Notes: generated from the letters alone by a model not told the origin. Counted from the stretch's first letter, positions 36,519 to 50,187 are shown. The stretch: 64,000 nt of DNA from Vespula vulgaris (GCF_905475345.1 NC_066604.1:2208501-2272500), one strand, 5' to 3'. Numbers and translations are program-made.

Positions 36519-37489
36519 AATTGTAGACAAAGATGTTCTACAATGTTATCGTTTTCAACTATCTTGTTCGAATTTGCCCTTCCTTTCTTTTGTATCCTCG
36601 ATCATTCATCGATTACATTTTTTTATTCATTATAGTTTCTCATATTATTAGATACTATTATTTCTTTCATTAATCACAGGCTTTCGTATTATGATTTACT
36701 ATTATTATCGTTTATTACGAAGCATCTGTTATATAGCATTAGGTATTATATTAGATATATTATGTTCTAGTAGAGATCGTGAGAAATTCTATACTAAGAT
36801 GTGTAGATGTGTGTGTGTGAGTGAGAAAGAGATGGAAAGGAAGAATGAAGGGATGCGATAATTGGTTTCGCTAGCTAAAGTAAACTGTTTCTTCATGGAA
36901 ATCTCAAGGAAAGAGTTACGAGAGAAATAGAGAGAGAGAGAGAGATTTAGAGAAAGATGAAAGATGAGAGTAAGCAAGAGGTGAATACGGCTATGACGAA
37001 CATCAGTGAATAATAACTCGCCAGGGGAATAAATCGATCGGAGATCTTTTATAATGATTGTTAAAACGTAATTGTGTGCATAGGATAAATTTTATTTCCA
37101 CGATATTACGTGAAATTATTATTATTATCATTTTCTTTTTCTCTTCTCTTTGCGTTGCGTAATTAATCGATTTATCGTTGGATTTATTGTTCGAAAATTG
37201 TATAAAAACAATCGATTGAAGCGTTATAGGAAAATCTTTGTGTTTGGGTCTATATGGGCCTATATATCTAATACACGTACGAGTCATACGTACCTACCTA
37301 TGTATCTATGTATACACGTATGTTCTTCGTGTTTTATTCTCAAAATTGCTTAAGCTTGTATTGTAGATAAAATCGAAATGGATAATTCTCGCAATAAACG
37401 AAGTATTAACTTTTGTTTACGATCGATTCAAATTTTTGTTAATATTTGGAGTTCCCCACGAAACGAACAATTCTCCTCTGATATGTACA

Positions 37490-37560
37490 TAGTACATACA
37501 TATATATATATACATACATATATACATACATACATACATATATACACATACGTACATATG
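37490..37560. repeat. (CATA)n/(TA)n tract
   Basis: Interrupted CATA and TA units. The following 37560-37780 is open on both strands without splice support. Confidence 0.85.
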
Positions 37561-37915
37561 GTATGGTTATTGATATATCGTGCTATAACCATTCGGGACA
37601 AATCGGCCGATACTATTACGGCGTTATACGTCGAAGTGGAAATTGAAGCGATAACTCCCATGATGGGGGAGTTCCCGGTTATCGTGGTAAAATTGTCTCG
37701 AATACGTGTACGGAAGATGATCGTGATATTCGTACGTGTATGCATCACTATTCTCAATGATTTATGTTATTCGTCATAATTGAGCAAATACGACGATGTT
37801 TGCTATAATCAGATAAATATACACACACATACACACATACACACACACATATATATATATATATTTGTCGTTCGTTAGATACGTAAAAATTTAATAGGAA
37901 ATAAATTTGCGAGCA

Positions 37916-38130
37916 CAGGATGGACTATCAAAAATTACCAAGTGATTTTTTTCTTTCTTTTCCCTTTCTTTCTTCTCTTGTAATAATAAAACTGCTACCC
38001 CTAATGGGGAACTTTTCTTACGAACTGAAAGAAAAGAAATGTAGCCCAGAAAGATTCGAAAAAAGTGTAATTGATTTTTAGAATCACTTAGGAACTTTTT
38101 GTTTACTTAAGAACTTTTTTGGGCACCCTC
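37916..38130. mobile_element. MITE-like element (family A), 215 bp
   Basis: The left end is CAGGATGGACTATCAAAAAT followed by TACCAAGTGATTTTT. The reverse complement of the right end is GAGGGTGCCCAAAAAAGTTC, followed by a TCCTAAGTGATTCTAAAAAT-type stretch and CAATTACACTTTTTTCGAA. These match the termini of the copies at 3865 and 4824. No open frame for a transposase. Confidence 0.45.
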
Positions 38131-39369
38131 ATCCTCATATTTTTTTTCTTATAGAAACGAACGATCTTCGTTAATGATGAGCTTTTGATAGATTTAACAA
38201 AGAGAGAGAAAGAGAGAAAGAATGTGACAGAAGAAAGGGAGATAGAGAAAAATGTTATATCAAGTTCGAATTTTCAAGCGTTAATTCATGCTAATTTATG
38301 ATAGCAAAGTGGATCAATAATATACGTCGAAGGATATCTCATTGTCAGTGTTAGAACGGTCGAGAGAACCTGGAAGTTATTAAAAGTCAATAGAAAGTGG
38401 GAATTACGTTCTCCCATCTCCGGTTATTCTTGTTTTCGCAGGGTGATTGGGTAAGAGATTAAGCTCTCGTTAATCGGGATTAAAGACCGAGCTTAAAGCG
38501 AATTTTCCTGGTAGTTCTTGTGAAAGCATTCGAAATCCCCGCGGCTTTTCTTCGACGCGACGTTCGCGCCAGGGAAAACCGGTAAAGGCAGATCCTTTTT
38601 TTTATTCTTTATCAATATTTGATGCTTTTTGTCTTTTAGAAAATTTCATTTTTCATGACAGACCTAACCTCTTAATAAATATTTTTCTAGGTAATCGATT
38701 AATCGCAATTAGATTCGAACGAAAAATCGCGTTAAATGCGATTGATTTTAATTCAACGTGAAAATTAATTCTCGGCTGTCTCGTTTAAAAAAAAAAAAAA
38801 AAAGAGAAGAATATCTCGAAAGATATTTTTGCGATTAATAAAATTGCGAGGAAAGAAAAGCTAAAAGAAAAAAGGAAAGAAGAAGAAGAAAGCAAAAAAG
38901 GAGATCTATAGATCATCTATCAATGAAGTAATTTTTCTTCTTCTTTCTTTTTGCTTAAAATTTTTTTTCTCCCCTCCCAAGGATTTTTCTTTCTCCTTGC
39001 AAATATGAAACGATGAAAAATGCATAATGCATATTCTCTTTCGATCGAAGGATAAAAAAAGTGTAACCGTCGTAAAAGTGTCAACGAACTCGTGAATTCG
39101 ATAGAGAATCTTTGTTACTTCGTTCGACTTCGTGAGATCGAGAGCGTACGTGAATCGACTCTTCGATCGAGAACTTCTTCGAGAAGTTTTCTTCTATGTG
39201 TCAGACAAGAAAAGAAAAAGAGAGATAAGAGAAAAGAGAAGAAAGAAAGCAACGATCTTTTCTGTAAGTGCTTACATGTTTTCCGAAGCTATTATCGGAC
39301 GTGAAACGATTTAAAGAAACTGAAACCACGACAAGTTTCTTCCTTTAAACGATCTATATTTTATACTAT

Positions 39370-39377
39370 ATATATAA

Positions 39378-39424
<47 letters not shown>
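39370..39424. repeat. (TA)n microsatellite
   Basis: A TA run of about 43 bases after a short interrupted lead-in. Confidence 0.95.
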
Positions 39425-39428
<4 letters not shown>

Positions 39429-39556
39429 TTATTTTATTTTCTTTTTTACTTAAGACAGGGAAATAGAATAAAAATTTTTTAAATCAAATATAATTATCCT
39501 CTTTCTCTTATAAATTTTTAGATATGTACACATACATGCGTTAAGATACACGGTAT

Positions 39557-39757
39557 ATATAAAATGAAATACGTGTAATATCCATACAGAATTAAATACA
39601 CAGTTCATAGAGAATTACAATAAATGTATAATCTATTAAAAATTAAATACGTGATCCATAGAAAATGAAACAATAAGTACATGACCCGTACAAAATTATA
39701 TATACGATAGAAAATTAAATACTCTAGAAATTCTATAGAAAATTAAATACATGATTT
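39557..39757. repeat. AT-rich minisatellite, ~8 units of ~20-30 bp
   Basis: Units follow the pattern ATAGAAAATTAAATACATGA with TCC, TCT or TTG endings. Well preserved units start near 39593, 39658, 39710, 39736 and neighbours. Unit length varies, and no frame is kept. Confidence 0.55.
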
Positions 39758-41789
39758 GTTTGAAGTTACATATAAAAAGAGAACAAAAAATATATCAAAG
39801 AAAATTGCATTCAATTTGTATTAAATAAGAACGGTAAAATAAAATTGAGATTCATTGATAAAATATAACAAAACGAGCTTTTATTATTATTTTCTAAATA
39901 ATACATCAAGATACGTCGTACATGTAAAAATTAAAATACATACATGTAACAAAAGTTGAGTCTAGAAAAAGGAAAAAAAAAGAACAAAAAAGATAAAAAA
40001 CAAAAGGAGAAAAAGGATTATATGCAATATATCGAAGAGAGAATGTGTGTGTGTGTGCTCGTGTGAGAGAGACAAAAGGGTAGGGGGTAGAGTATCACAT
40101 TTTACAAGACCATTTGGATGATAACAGAATCGTGAAACGTGCGTATGTGTGTATGTGCGTATGTGTAGTATTCACATAGAATGTGCATCGAAAGTGAGAT
40201 AGCCATCATGTATTGTACATACATACATACGTAGAAGCTTAACAAGCATAATTGGAGCAGGTGGTCGACCGGAGCTGCGGTAACTCTGCATACCTAACTA
40301 CCCCAAAGGTATTCTATTCTCTATCTGTATATATATATGTGTGTATGTGTGTATGCCTAGCTCCACCACTCTTGTTGTCGTTTCTCATCCCTCTCTCTCT
40401 CTCTCTCTCCCTCTCTGTCTGTCTTTCTCTCTTCAGCTCTTTAACACCCTTTCATGTTCTTAGGTACTTTCTCCAATTTAAATCAAAGAAGAAGAAAATA
40501 ATCGATCGTTCGATCGATCGAATAAACCATACTTATCGAATATAAGATTTTTTTTCGAAGCTTTTAAGCTAATCCTAATCTCTAAATTTAATTCTAATCT
40601 CACGTCCGTCTTTAGCGAAATTTAATCGACAAATTTGATTCTATTCTCGACGTTGCTTATATATATCACTTTCCTCTCTTTTATAACATCATTTTCGTAA
40701 CAACTTTCGATGTCAAACTACTTAATTGGTTTTAGGTAATTTGTTTTTCTTGTTCTTCTTTTCTTTTTTTTTGAGAAAACCTAGAATTATTCTTTTTCTA
40801 TCCTCTTCTTCTTTTTCTTTGTGAAGAGAAATCAAAGCTAAGAATTTAGGAAGTCCTTGTACGATGTTTTTTCTTTTTCCTTTAATTGTCTTTACTTTCC
40901 TTCCTCTTTGAGATGACGAAGTGAAAGAAAAATAAGAAGAAGAAGAAGGAGGAGAAAGAGTAGGGGAAAGGGAAAGGGAAAGGGTGAACCCTTAACGTCG
41001 AGACACCGTGGCTCGATAATGTCTTGGGAAAGTGAGTAGGTAATTTGATTGCACCCTAAGATACCGGAACAGGAAGCTGATGGAGTTTCGTAGAAGCTAC
41101 CATCCCTGGCATTGCGTTCCGTCACCCTTCCAAGACCTCCCTCCAACCCTTCCTCCTCTTTCCCACCCTTTTCGAAGCTCTCTTCTCCTCCTCGTGCCAG
41201 TCACCATTAACTCTTAAATCAACTCTTCCTCTTGCTGATAAAGTCTCGCGTTCTTTTAAAAAATCACTGTCTTCAAACTCTTCACGTGTCTTTTTTACTC
41301 TTTCCTTGTCTTTTTCATCCCTTTTTTCTTCTTCTTCCTCTTCTTCTATTTTTTGTTTCCCTTTTTGTCTCTTTTTGTTCTTTTCTCTTTATCCCTATTT
41401 AGGTCAATCACTATTAACGAATCGAGATATTTTAAGAGGAAAATAAAAAGGAGACTTTTTTCGACGGGACTAAACCAAATATTAATTTAATATTTCAGTT
41501 TTGATCGTTAATTTATATGTTGGAGCGAAGTACTATATTACGATGGAAATGTATCTGTGAGAATAAATGTGGATTAATTATTTCTACGGTAAATTAAATT
41601 GAAATAATTTATCATGAAAAAGAAAAATAAAAAAGGTATATATATATATCAGCTTGAATATTAATATTTTTTAAAAGTAATCCGATAGAAATTTTTATTC
41701 AAATCGTTGTCAATAATATGATCGTTGAAATATTTTTGAAAATGAATAGATAAAGGTATCATTAAAAAGAAATATATAGTATTATTATT

Positions 41790-42003
41790 TTATGTATATA
41801 TATAGGATATATAAAGGAAATAATGAAAATATTTTTCGTTTCGTTCTAATGGAAAAGTCAATTTTCCAAGTAAAAAAATTCTCTTTATTCTTTCTTCTTG
41901 AACGTAACTCTTCCAATGTCTGTCTTTCCCTTGGCGTAACAACGCACTTTGAAGAGCAAACCGAGGGTCCTTTGATCCTTTGAACCTTTCTATCGATCCA
42001 ACG
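41790..42003 (-). CDS. candidate terminal coding segment on the minus strand, doubtful
   Basis: After a 200-base pyrimidine tract on the minus strand (the GA block at 42040-42330 on plus), the first AG-type acceptor candidates open a frame of about 70 codons. It contains SIERFKGSKDPRFALQSALL, then RQGKDRHWKSYVQEERIKRI, and ends ...YISYIYT with TAA. Composition is basic and mixed, not repeat-derived, until the TA-rich end. The plus strand is partly open too. The long frame continuing upstream into the CT tract is repeat translation and is not included. No family is recognised. Confidence 0.2.
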
Positions 42004-42039
42004 CTTATTTCCATTCGTCGAGACGCGTTACGCCCATGC

Positions 42040-42330
42040 ACGTGAGCCAGGAGAAAGAAATCGACGGAAAAGGGAAGGAAACGAAGGAGAGAGAGGAGGA
42101 GAGTGAAAGAGAGAGAGAGAGAGAGAAGGACAGACAGACAGACAGAAAAAGATGGAAGAGAGAGAGAGAGAGAGAAAGAGAGACAGACAGGCAGACAGAC
42201 AGAAAGAGATGGAAGAGAGGGAGAGAGACCGATAGAAAGAGATGGAAGAGAGGAAGAGGGAGAAAGAGAGACAGAATGAGATGGAAGAGAGAGAGAGAAA
42301 GAGAAGAGAGAGACAGAGTGAGAGAGAAAA
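42040..42330. repeat. GA/GACA-rich minisatellite with a repeated GATGGAAGAGAG block
   Basis: Purine-rich DNA in which GATGGAAGAGAG recurs at 42151, 42208, 42241 and 42280 between GA and GACA runs. A compound array has evidently expanded by unequal exchange. Confidence 0.8.
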
Positions 42331-43505
42331 AAAGAAAAAAGCTGTAAAAGATTTCTTATCAAACTCTTATCGAAAACGGTTGGTACTGGTTGATCTCTCG
42401 AACCCTTTTTTTTACCTTTTTTTCCCCTTTTTTCCTTTTTTCTTTATACAATATTTCGATTTTCGTTTTAGTAAAAATATGGAAGTTATCGGAAATAGAT
42501 AAAGGAAAAAAAAAAGAAAAAAAAATTTTTTTCAGCCTGCTTCCTTCTTATAAAAAAAAAAAAATTAAAAAAGAAAATAAAAAATCATCAAAATTTCACT
42601 CTAGTACATATAACTTTATATATGTATATATATGTACATAGATCGTGTATATTTGTCGGGTTTTCAAGTACATACATATATACATATATGCATATATACA
42701 TATATATAAACGTTTGGCGTTATCGATCGTTTCTTTTTACTCCTCGTTAAAATTTTCGTTCGGCTTTGCTTGTTAAAAATTTTAGTCGATGAAGGCTTTG
42801 AAAAAGTGAATTTCTTCTTCTTTTTTTTATTTTTGCTACTCTTGTTTTTCTGTTTACTTGTTTCTTTTTTCTTTTTTCTTTCCTCAACATACGATTAAAT
42901 AAATGATTAGGTATTTAGATATATGTACAAACATATATATATATATCTTTGTTTTTTGATGTTTGTTCGTTCGTTCGTTCGTTCACGAAAAAAGTCATAC
43001 TTTGGTCTTGCAATTAGTTTTTTTAATCTCTGTCTCTGTCGAAACTGAAACGTGAAGGAAAGTAACGTCCGCAATATGAGATTTTTGAAAGGAGTTTTCT
43101 ACAGCTCGCTCGGGGAACAAACGAGGCCCGGGCACTCTTGAAACTCGTTACAACTTTGAGCCTGGCCGGTTAATTTGCTCGCTCGTTCTGATTCCAAAGC
43201 ATTCTTTTCCTTGTTTCTCCTTGTATTCTTTTTCTCTCTCTCTCTCTCTCTTACTTTGTTCAGGTGCTGAACAACATGAAACCTTAAAACGTTTAATTAA
43301 CATGCGATTGTGATTTTTTGCTTTCTTGATCAACAAAATTATTCATTTTCTTTTATTCTATTTTTTTAATTTTTCTTTTTTTTGTAAACTCATTCATGAA
43401 ATTAGTTTTATCAAGTTATGTGAATGTTAGAAAATTTTTTGTAAGAGAATAACATGAGAAAGTCAAATGTTATTTCTGGATCATAGCCACTATGGTTATT
43501 GTCAT

Positions 43506-43508
<3 letters not shown>

Positions 43509-43542
<34 letters not shown>
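43509..43542. repeat. (CT)n microsatellite
   Basis: A perfect CT run of about 17 units followed by three GTCT units. Confidence 0.95.
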
Positions 43543-43546
<4 letters not shown>

Positions 43547-43739
43547 GTCTGTCTATCTCTCTCTTCTATCTTTTCTTTAGATCCTTCGTTTGGCCATAGT
43601 TTGCGTTACAAATTAGTTTTTTCTCTTAATGAAATTCCACAGTGAGGGAAAACCGACCGTGTCCAAGTGAATTTATTCTAACTTCAACACTGGAGCTAAT
43701 GCAAAATAGTGCATTAACTTTTCAAAGCATTCTTGATTA

Positions 43740-44640
43740 ATAAAAAAGAAAACGGATGATTTTTCCGAGTTAAGAAAGTTTTGTTATACTAATAATATGT
43801 TTTTTAAAGAATGAATAGGAAAGAAGAGAAAGGAAAAACTTTGTTATTAATAAAAAAATAATATTAACCAAGTTATATAATTATATTGTTTGACGTTGTA
43901 ATAATTTATTTAAAAACAAAATATAAAAAGGAAGAAAAAGGGAAAACTTGAAAAACCTTTTAATTTTAATTGTTTGACTTTATTAAATTAAAAAGAATGT
44001 TTCATATTAATGAAGTCGAAAAACTATTGTTATAATAATTTGTTAGTAAAGCGAAGAAAAAAATACCTTCTACAATAAATCATTCTCGATTATAATAAAA
44101 AAGAAAAACAATATGAAAGAAACTAAATCTTCAATGAATAGAATTATATATTGTCTTTATTAATAACAGAAGAATTTTCTTTTATAACATCCGTCCAAAA
44201 TAATCAATTTTAAATATAGGAAGAAAGGAAGAAAGAAAGGAAGAGAAAAAAAATTTCTTTTCAAAAAGAATTTTTTAATAATTCGTTTCAATAGTAATAC
44301 GTCGTCTTTAAGAATCTATCCATTTTAAATTCATTAATACGAACTCTGACCTACTGACCTATATATATTCTTAAAAAAATACAACAATACTATTCGTAAA
44401 CTGACCTACATGTATAAACTGCGTGAAGGAAAAAGAAAAAAGAAAGAAAAAAATAAAGCAAAAAGAAAATAAAAAACAAAACTTGGTACACTGTCCTATA
44501 TTATAACAATTCGTGGAAATTACTCGTGCTTGGCGAGACATCGAAAAAATAAAAAAAATAATAAAAAAAAAAAAAACTGTCCTCCATTCGTATCATTCAA
44601 TATAAAACTGCATTATATATTCATTCGCACATATTTTTTA
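43740..44640. repeat. AT-rich degenerate repeats with recurring CTGACCTA/CTGTCCTA motif
   Basis: The motif CTG(A/T)CCT(A/C) recurs near 44353, 44401, 44491 and 44577, each followed by a TAT-rich stretch and purine-rich filler. The preceding part (43740-44060) also shows blurred repetition of TTGTTATAATAATTT-like blocks. Too diverged to define a unit with confidence. Confidence 0.3.
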
Positions 44641-45423
44641 AATAAGAAATCGTAAAAACACTTAGTACAGTATTTAATATTTATGAATATACGCGTTTTC
44701 GAAAAGAAAAAAGTTTATTCCAAATTTTTTATATTCATTTGGTATACAGGCTGCACGTATATTCTTTCGAAATCGAATCGATTAAATTCGATTGTGGAAA
44801 ATTTCGAATATTTCTCTTTCTCCCTTTTTTTTTTTGATTTAAAAAAGATCACACGTCGCACACAATTTTTAACACCGATAGTTTCACAAATACGTACATT
44901 CAATTATATACTTAGATTAGACAATCTAGAGTGTAAGAATTTCTAAATTTTCATGTTTAGAAAAAACAATATGTCGAATAATATTTTCTCTTTTCTCTTT
45001 TTTCTCTCCTTTTTTTTTTATGTGATCATTTTACGAGTATATTAATTGAACCGTAACTGTGTATATATAATATAATTATAAAAGTGTTACAAAGTTTTGA
45101 GTTATTTCAGACGAAGGGAAGGCGCATTGAAACGTAAAATAATTGTCTAGTGGTTCTTTAAAATGCACATCTCGAAAAGTTGGTCCAAGTAATTGATAGA
45201 ATTACACCGTTACGTTACGTGCGCAACAATGTTTGTTATGCCTTTCTCTATCTCTCTTTCTCTCTTTCTCTCTCTCTTTCTATTTCCCTGACTCTTTCTT
45301 TCTCTCTCTAACTCTCTTTCTAACTCTTTATTCGAGACGAAAAACGTTTTAAACGCGTAACACGTAACACCGTCCGTGCAAAAGCTCGTTTGAAAATCGA
45401 TTAGTCGTAGATACGTACATACA

Positions 45424-45457
<34 letters not shown>

Positions 45458-46839
45458 CATATGTACGGTGTTTTGTAGCTAATAAAAACGTCAGGTTAAA
45501 TTAATTGCTCGTAAAGGCCGAAACAATAATCGTAAGGCCACGACCTCATTTTTCGTAGGGGCCTTAGTGGTAAGAGTAACCACCTAATACATACGTACGT
45601 ACATATATATGTATATATATATACACACCTATACATATACATAGTGTTTCGAGCTCAAACGATAAGAAACGATTTAGCTTTTGGTAATATCGTATTTTAA
45701 AACGATCCTTCGAGATATCGTGCAGGATTTTCTTTGTCACGTTTTATCTTTCTTGTCTATCTCTCTTTCTCTCTATCTTTTTCTTTCTTTCTTTTATTCT
45801 TTCATCCTTTCTTTTGTGGCTATCAATGCGCATAGGTTGTCTATCCTCTGTTTCATATTTCCTTCCAATATTTTTCTCTCAAAGGTATAGGAAACCTACT
45901 TCGATGAAGTGTACCTATCCGTTCAATGAATTTTCATCTTTTCGTTTAGAAGAAAGCAAAGGAAAAATATATAAAATTAATTAAAACCAGCTATGATATT
46001 ATATTATATTATTACAGTCCTATCGAAAATAATCCGAATAAAGATTATTATCACGAAGTTATTAGGTTTTTTAGACCGTTTCATTTTTGTCCCTTGTTTA
46101 CGATCCTTCTTCGACATCATTTTATTTATTATTCAGAATGATATCGTTCCGTTATCAATGATCCGAAGAGAAAATTTCAGTAAACTTTATTTTGTCTTTT
46201 TATGTTTTCCTTTGCTATTTGCTTCAGTACTACATATATTAATTATACACGTTGCTTACTCAAAGATCGTCGTAAAAACCTGTCATAATTTGATGGTTAC
46301 CTTTTTAAACTCTTTTTTCTCTCTTATCTTTTCTTTTTCCTCTTTCTCTCTCTTTTTTTTTCTCTACATACGTTTGTACCTACTCTTATACATATGCATG
46401 ATATTTGAAATTATCTGTAATAATAAAAAATAGATCGAACGCGAGATTGAATTGGAAGGAGTAAGTAAGATTAGATAATATTGTAATAAACGTATTTAAA
46501 TTTTGTTTGCAAAACCTTTCGTCATAAATTTTAAAACGTTTTTTCCCCATTAACGAGATATCATATCTTTCATAAGATAACGTTCGATTGATTCTCAACA
46601 ATCGATTTTTCTCGAGAAAAAGAGAGAGAGGAAAAGTGAGCGAGAGAGGAAGAGAAAGATAGAGAGATACACTTCAAAAGAAAAGCTGGAATTACATTGG
46701 ACCATCGTCGTTTGCCTTCGGAACGTCGATCGGTGAGAATTAATCGTCCGTGGAGATAGAAGGAAAGAAAGATGGAAGAAAAAGAAGAAAAAAAGGAAAA
46801 GAAGAAAAAAGAAAGAAGAAAATGAAAGAAGGAGAGAGG

Positions 46840-46876
<37 letters not shown>

Positions 46877-47645
46877 AATCGATCGGTAATGGCAAGCTCG
46901 TAATTATTTGAACGGAAAGGAATAATTCTTTTTAAAAAATTCGATGGCTCGATCATATATTTTTTTTTTTATTTATTTTTCTTTATTTTGCGATGAATAA
47001 TTGCAAATAATTGCAACCTGGTTATGAAACAAAGAACATCCGTGTTTTCATATCGACGAGATATCACTCCGAAGATTTTTATCGTTTGTTGTATTTTTTC
47101 TTTTTCTTCTTCCTTTTGGACATTTAATTAATTAATTACAATGCCATTGCAAAATATGTTTTTTTTTCTTTTTATAAAAGAAGAAAATGTAGGATGTTGG
47201 ACGATTCAAAGAACATTCGTTTTGGCTATGTGCCTTTTAATATGCCTTGGCCAGAGCAGAGCTTGAAGCACGTCGAGATTGCAATTTTCTCATCGAGAAA
47301 ATAAAAAGAATGCTAACAATAATTCCCTCTCGTTGCTTTTCAAACGAGATTTAACTCTCGCGTAGACTTTCCCTCAGAATTTCCGACTTCTTAATCTCGT
47401 CACCTTTCTGGCTATCCGCCCGTCCATTCGGTAATCTAATTTTCCACCTAAAAGGAAAAGGGTTTTAATCGTTTCTCGTCGTTGGACGAACAGAACACAG
47501 GCTTCAATTATTCTTCCGTTTTCTTTCTTTCTTTTCCCTTTTTTTTTTAAATCATCGGTTTAACGATTCGCTTTGCTTTTCTTAATAATAATAGTAATTA
47601 TTATTATTATTTTATTTTTACACTGATCAGTCTTTAAATACATCC

Positions 47646-47674
47646 ATTTTTTAAATACAGTGTATTTAAAAAAT
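47646..47674. other. perfect 13-bp hairpin with 3-base loop
   Basis: ATTTTTTAAATAC and GTATTTAAAAAAT are exact reverse complements around AGT. Confidence 0.6.
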
Positions 47675-48158
47675 AAAAGTTATAAATACATATACATAAA
47701 TAATGATGATCGCGTTATAAAATATATATAAGCAATATCTGTGTATAAAGACAGATAAGTATCTATATACGAAAGAAGAATATAAATTTAATTAACAAAT
47801 ATATTATAATTTGCTAGAGAATACTCTGATAAGATCTTAAATATCTTGATACATGTAACAACGTGAACATGCGATTAAAATTCATTGGATATATCGTAGA
47901 ACGAGAGAAAAAGAGAGAGAGGGAGAGGGAGAAAGGGAGCGAGTAGAGGAGTACAAATACGTGGCGCGTAATTTGAAAGTCAAAGTAAATTCGAAAGGTT
48001 TTCTACCCTTAAGCTCGAAATAATAGTTACGTTCGATGTTAAAAAGGGACTACGTTAGCGGTCCCTTCGTTCTCTGTCATTAACAAACTGCGAAGCAAAA
48101 TTCGTGAGAAGATCGGAAACGCGGGGTTGGTAGTAGTTGCAGTAATGAAAAAGGATAG

Positions 48159-48208
<50 letters not shown>

Positions 48209-49155
48209 ACGACGAGAGTATAGTTTTAATTACCGCGAGTGTATTTGAAATAGCTGCACGGCCGTCTGTGGCAGAAACTGTGGAGAGGATTTAATGCTCG
48301 TAATTACTAAGCGTTACGTTAGCCACGAAATAATGTCTTTTGGGGGGTGTTCTACTCTCTATGGCTCGATAGCTCGACGAAGAGTTCCGAGCAAGCACGA
48401 AATGCAACTTTCGTAAAACCGTTCTTCTCCTCTTTCGTCTCTTTACCTCTACCTCGAACTCCCACCAGCACCACCATACTAGCATCACCATCCCTTCCAT
48501 TTCTATCCCCATCTCCACTAGCTCCACTTCTATTTCCTTGCTATACGTAAGTACGTATTTGTATTTCTATCGAAGTATGGAAGCTCGACTTTTGTATCCA
48601 CGACACGAAGTACGAACTACTTTCGTGATAAAGATTTGCAATTCCTTGTTCCTTCTTCTTATTCTTCTTATTCTTCTTATTCTTATTCTCTTTCTTTTTA
48701 TACTTGTTTTTCTTCTTCTTCTCCTTCTTCTTCTTGTTCGCTTTTTCTTTCCTTCTTTCTTTCTTTATTTTCTCCAATACCATTTCTCTCTGTTCGCGAC
48801 GTTTCCTTCCAAAGGAGAACGTTTCCCGCTCGTGGAATTTTATATCTTCGATAGTCGCGGACATCGAAAGCGCCGAGAAAAGTTTCTTTCATATCTTTTT
48901 GAACGAAACTTCGTGCTTACACAATTTTACCTTGGATTGTTAGACCGTGCGAATTTTATCACATTTCATCTCATCGGTACATATATTTATTTTTTTTATC
49001 CTTGGACAAATTATATTTAGACGCAACGAAGAATTATTTTTTATTATTTTTATTTATTTTTAAAGCGTCTCGAAAAAAATCATAAAGAAATTTGGAATTT
49101 TAACAAATCATTTTTTACATGATTACTCCTCTGTCTCTCTGTTTCTTTATTATTT

Positions 49156-49156
<1 letters not shown>

Positions 49157-49214
<58 letters not shown>
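49157..49214. repeat. (TA)n microsatellite
   Basis: An uninterrupted TA run of about 28 units. Confidence 0.95.
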
Positions 49215-49215
<1 letters not shown>

Positions 49216-50114
49216 CAAATTATGACCATAACAAGTGATTTTGGAACATTTGACTGTATCATTTTATTATACCTATTGTTAAATAACATATATATATATA
49301 TAAACACACATATATATGTACATGTTTCATCTAAAATGAGGAACATTCGTAGGAAAAATCAATACAAATTTTCGACGCGTTTACGAACATAATACGCACT
49401 AATGAATATTACTCAATAAAGTAAATTCATGTTCACAGTTCACAACACAAGATTCGTTGCATAGAGGAGAATTGTCCGATAATTAAAGTGCACCCCGATG
49501 ATTATACCGCATTCCGAAACGTAATTGTTACAAACTCGATGCGATATAGTTGAATGATCCTTAACACATATTCTACTGTACCCATTATATATTTACAGAA
49601 GCGAAAAAATTATTTGACTATATATGCATTATCTCTTTTCTTATTTTTCATGTGTTCTTTTTAAACAAATTTTTTATATCTCATTCATTATATTGATTTA
49701 ATTCAGAAATATTCAATTACAAATTCGGCTTAGAAAATGCATAGATAAATAAATACTCTACTTGTAATTTTTAACACACATGCAGACATATATACACAGA
49801 CACATACACATACACATATATTTCGATAATAATTATAATATTTATAAGACGTTTATCAAAGTTCATCCATGCGTTCATTAACTATGCAGATAAGTTTTGA
49901 GACAATGAATGCCCTTTTAAAGAGGAGAAAGAAAAAGGGTGTAGGTCGAAAGTGGGGATGACTGCGTACTACGAAGAGGTCCTTTCACCCCTCGAAACAG
50001 TATTCTTCCTTGCACCCTTCTTCTACACCCTCCATGGTACTCTACCCTCCTGGCGCAGCAATGTAACGTAAAGCAGCGCGTGCGCTATTCGAACGACAGG
50101 ACTATCATAGTGTT

Positions 50115-50156
50115 TCAGTGAGAAAGAGAGAGACAGAGAGACACAGAGAAAGAGAC

Positions 50157-50187
<31 letters not shown>

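Larger units (their letters stand above)
38131..41780. other. non-coding stretch
   Basis: Besides the repeats at 39370-39757 there are mixed-composition islands at 38440-38600, 40240-40310 and 40960-41130. The last has a pyrimidine-rich minus-strand acceptor (GGTATCTTAG), but all three following frames are open and no donor decides between them. No exon is called. Confidence 0.5.
44641..49990. other. non-coding stretch upstream of the CUB gene
   Basis: No supported exon. ACAT units lie at 45416-45452, GA runs at 46844-46873 and 48163-48204, TTC-rich DNA at 48650-48740 and a long TA run at 49157-49214. A 36-codon ATG frame at 47194-47304 (MLDDSKNIRFGYVPFNMPWP...) has reasonable composition but no other support. 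Frames at 48790-49019 are open in several registers. Confidence 0.5.

Noticed and set aside
40252..40311. Possible short exon (VVDRSCGNSAYLTTPK) before GTATTC
   Set aside because: The upstream AG has no pyrimidine tract and the donor is weak. The downstream frame is TA and CT repeat.
41790..42362. 190-codon minus-strand frame
   Set aside because: Its first 100 codons are translated CT repeat. Only the last part (to 42003) has mixed composition and is listed separately at low confidence.
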